Under the pieces are notes generated by a model. The model had not been told where the DNA came from. It saw only the letters and a program-made list of their open reading frames with translations, and ran no database searches. 63,283 bases of DNA from Mucilaginibacter saanensis (GTDB lineage Bacteria; Bacteroidota; Bacteroidia; Sphingobacteriales; Sphingobacteriaceae). Within the stretch, counting starts at the first letter, position 1, and each line of letters opens with the position of its first letter. Positions 61,463-63,283 of this stretch are shown here, piece after piece. The position numbers and the translations under genes were made by a program. The stretch lies in NCBI RefSeq assembly GCF_014200575.1, contig NZ_JACHBZ010000024.1:1-63283 (forward strand), in the 5' to 3' direction.

Positions 61463-62905
61463 TAATTAAAGGAGGGGGCTATAATTGTAAATAAGTTATT
61501 TATCATTGTTTAACGAAATTTTAATTGACGTTGTTGCGATATGATAAAATAGTATCAACAAATGTTAATTTTATCGTCGGCCATACCTTACCTATTCATG
61601 TGTAAAAAGGCATATTTAAACGCTGTCGGGTCGGGCAATTCATAACAAGCCTTTCACTCAACAGTAATTCACTACCCCTTTTGCAGTTGATCTAATTATT
61701 TAGATTTTTTAATATAAGACCCAAGATGCAGCATTATTAGGAGCGGATATTATTTTTATGCCACATGTTACGATCTGCACTCCATCGCAGAGGCCAGGAG
61801 CAGGTTTTGTTGATGCTTCACCTTGGTTGGACAAGGTAGTGAACAAACAAACGATCAGAAATGTAATTGATAGATAAAAAGGCAGGGAATGGTTAATGGA
61901 AGGGTTACCCTGCACGTGTTGACGCCAACGCCATTTACGCTGTATTTTCTAATGCGATAGGATCAGTTAAAAAATGTATGCTCCATAATAATAGATTCTT
62001 AAGGAGGTGTTTAGTACCTGTGTTAACCTTAGCCAATTTTCCGGCAGTGTTGACATTTAAGACTAATGCTTCTGTGAGTACTACAAGGTCTTCCAAACAG
62101 GATACCACACTTAGGAATACTTTGTAGTACTTACAGATCATATGGGTGTTCGATCGAGTCATCTGCTGGAATAACCCAAATGAAATTCTTCATAGTATTA
62201 AATACTCTCATGGTGGAGTTAAATTTTACAAATTAGGAGAGATAAGGAACAAAATGTAAAAGCCTCAAATCTTTTGACCTACCTTGAAGCTCGAACAGAG
62301 TTCGAACCAAATACTTTAAAGGGACAACGACCTTAGATCGGCTAAAAAGGGACCGAAAGGTTTCCCCTACAGGCTGCCATAACTTGAAGGTCTATAGAAT
62401 TCCGACCCCAAATTGGTAAAACTCGAACTATTTCTTTCGAGACGTGAAGTTCTTTACGAGCCTGGTGGTATAACGGTTTGATTCCTACTTAGTGTACTAT
62501 TTTAGGCAAGTTGACAACTTAGTTGTTAGCTTTTTTATGGTAAATTTATTGATATTACCCGGGATAATAATTCTTTATATGTTCCATATATTGTCATCCC
62601 TCTTCTGAGAAACTTCATTATGCTCTTTGCTAAATATTGCAATTATTGAATTACAAATGGTTCAAAAAATGCTTAATTAAGAACATCATATCTTCTTCAA
62701 CAACCCTTTAATCCTGATATCCTCTATCAAAATAGAAGACTTTTAAAAGATATTTCGCTTTATTAGAATTATTTGAAGATAAACCATCTTCCTGTATAAC
62801 AGTAAATTATGCCCGTGTCAATTCCTGATTCTATTCTTGCTCTTGTTTTAGTTGTATGGAACCAATAAGAAAATGTTAATGATGCAAAAACAATTTGACC
62901 CGTAG
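61463..62905. other. 1.4-kb stretch with little identifiable content
   Basis: Two minus-strand frames are open: 61709-61915 (68 codons with a hydrophobic segment SITFLIVCLFTTLSNQGEAS then PGLCDGVQIVTCGIKIIS, perhaps a small exported peptide) and 61935-62162 (75 codons, no motif). Around 62258-62420 the sequence is purine/pyrimidine-balanced and slightly tRNA-like, but no cloverleaf can be folded by eye. Confidence 0.35.
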
Positions 62906-63106
62906 CTAAACCATACCCCGGAAGAAAATTTCTATAATTTTTCCTTCCGGAAGATTGACAACCAACAAAGACAAAAATTGCCCGGTGTCATAACTGATTT
63001 GCCTTAAACGTTTGCTCCTTGGGGTATCGTCGCTTCGATCTTGTTTGTCTATTGTTTCAAGCTGGCGCATCCTCTCCCTTAATGCTATTGGAATTTCACT
63101 AAACAT
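62906..63106 (-). pseudogene. O-methyltransferase, N-terminal remnant
   Basis: From ATG 63106 the minus strand reads IPIALRERMRQLETIDKQDR, DGTP-like DDTPRSKRLRQISYDTGQFL and VVNLPEGKIIEI: the N-terminal helices and first strand of class I O-methyltransferases (R-L-R-Q-I-P-x-E-T-G...VEIGTSxG). Where the SAM-binding GTSGG should come, the frame gives FFRGMV and stops; no continuation is visible downstream. Confidence 0.6.
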
Positions 63107-63221
63107 CTTTATAATAATTTACTATTCACAAATATTTAAAGTAAGTATTAAAAAAAAGCAAATTTCATGCGAAAATAAATCAAAGGAAAAACTTGCCTCG
63201 TCAATAAGGCTCAGAAAGGAT

Positions 63222-63283
63222 TTAATTTGCAATCATTCCATGCGGATCAATAACAAATTTCTTTGCCGCACCTTTATCAAAAT
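63222..63283 (-). CDS. C-terminal end of an unidentified gene (cut by window edge)
   Basis: The minus-strand frame entering from the window end reads FDKGAAKKFVIDPHGMIAN and stops at 63222-63224. Too short to assign. Confidence 0.35.
   Translation of the reverse strand, partial: FDKGAAKKFVIDPHGMIAN

Noticed and set aside
62258..62420. tRNA- or tmRNA-like sequence
   Set aside because: There is a TTCGAA-type stretch, but no acceptor, D and anticodon stems can be paired by eye.
1..63283. CRISPR array or rRNA operon
   Set aside because: No regularly spaced repeats and no rRNA-like sequence were seen on either strand.

Overview
The window looks like the chromosome of a Bacteroidota member, most likely a Sphingobacteriaceae relative (Mucilaginibacter/Pedobacter-like). 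Evidence: SusC/SusD pair, ECF-sigma/FecR remnants, LytTR two-component pair, DUF6520 and MauE proteins, NIPSNAP protein, Bacteroidota lipoprotein signals, and several promoters with the TAnnTTTG -7 box instead of an E. coli-type -10. Assignments come from reading the sequence only; no database search was run.

Layout. 1-20 kb is an accessory region full of decay: an AraC C-terminus, small stress/acidic proteins, then many broken genes (serine hydrolase, RRM protein, two exonuclease III remnants, two histidine-kinase remnants, DUF4385, cysteine-rich secreted peptide, patatin phospholipase). Intact genes lie between them: Crp/Fnr regulator, sugar O-acetyltransferase, HAD hydrolase, NIPSNAP, dihaem cytochrome c + NAD(P)-binding protein with a divergent HxlR regulator, DUF2256 and S1/P1 nuclease.

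20.2-34.3 kb is the most interesting part. A TPR-lipoprotein histidine kinase and a LuxR-like response regulator precede a tight seven-gene operon (23494-33442): vWA-like lipoprotein, small polytopic membrane protein, tubulin/FtsZ-like GTPase, 1159-aa protein with a C-terminal actin/Hsp70-like ATPase, membrane-anchored coiled-coil protein, MotA/TolQ/ZorA-like channel protein with a long tail, and MotB/ZorB/OmpA-like protein. This looks like a cell-envelope machine combining a tubulin-type and an actin-type nucleotide switch with a proton/sodium-channel motor pair. A 16-bp dyad (TTACGG-N4-CCGTAA) sits 20-21 nt upstream of a TAnnTTTG box before the gene at 22735 and again, in inverted orientation, before the gene at 34053, suggesting a regulon.

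35.2-36.4 kb carries an MNT-HEPN fusion and a convergent XRE regulator. 37.1-43.1 kb is, by eye, strikingly G+C-rich: TlpA-like protein (frameshifted), SusC, SusD. It leads into DUF6520, MauE and a full-length lantibiotic dehydratase (LanB), then a LytTR/histidine-kinase pair and an unannotated 46-aa candidate precursor (48991-49131) rich in Ser/Thr but lacking Cys; I see no LanC cyclase and no transporter. An RteC-like protein follows the precursor at 38 nt.

50-63 kb is mixed: XRE regulator, a 55-aa membrane protein, GNAT + membrane-bound LuxR regulator, a second RteC-like protein, decayed ECF sigma/FecR genes, GH27 alpha-galactosidase, a GNAT/HTH gene pair (probable toxin-antitoxin) behind a perfect operator palindrome, an IS110 transposase remnant, a FIST sensor + hybrid histidine kinase operon, a largely empty 1.4 kb, and a truncated O-methyltransferase.
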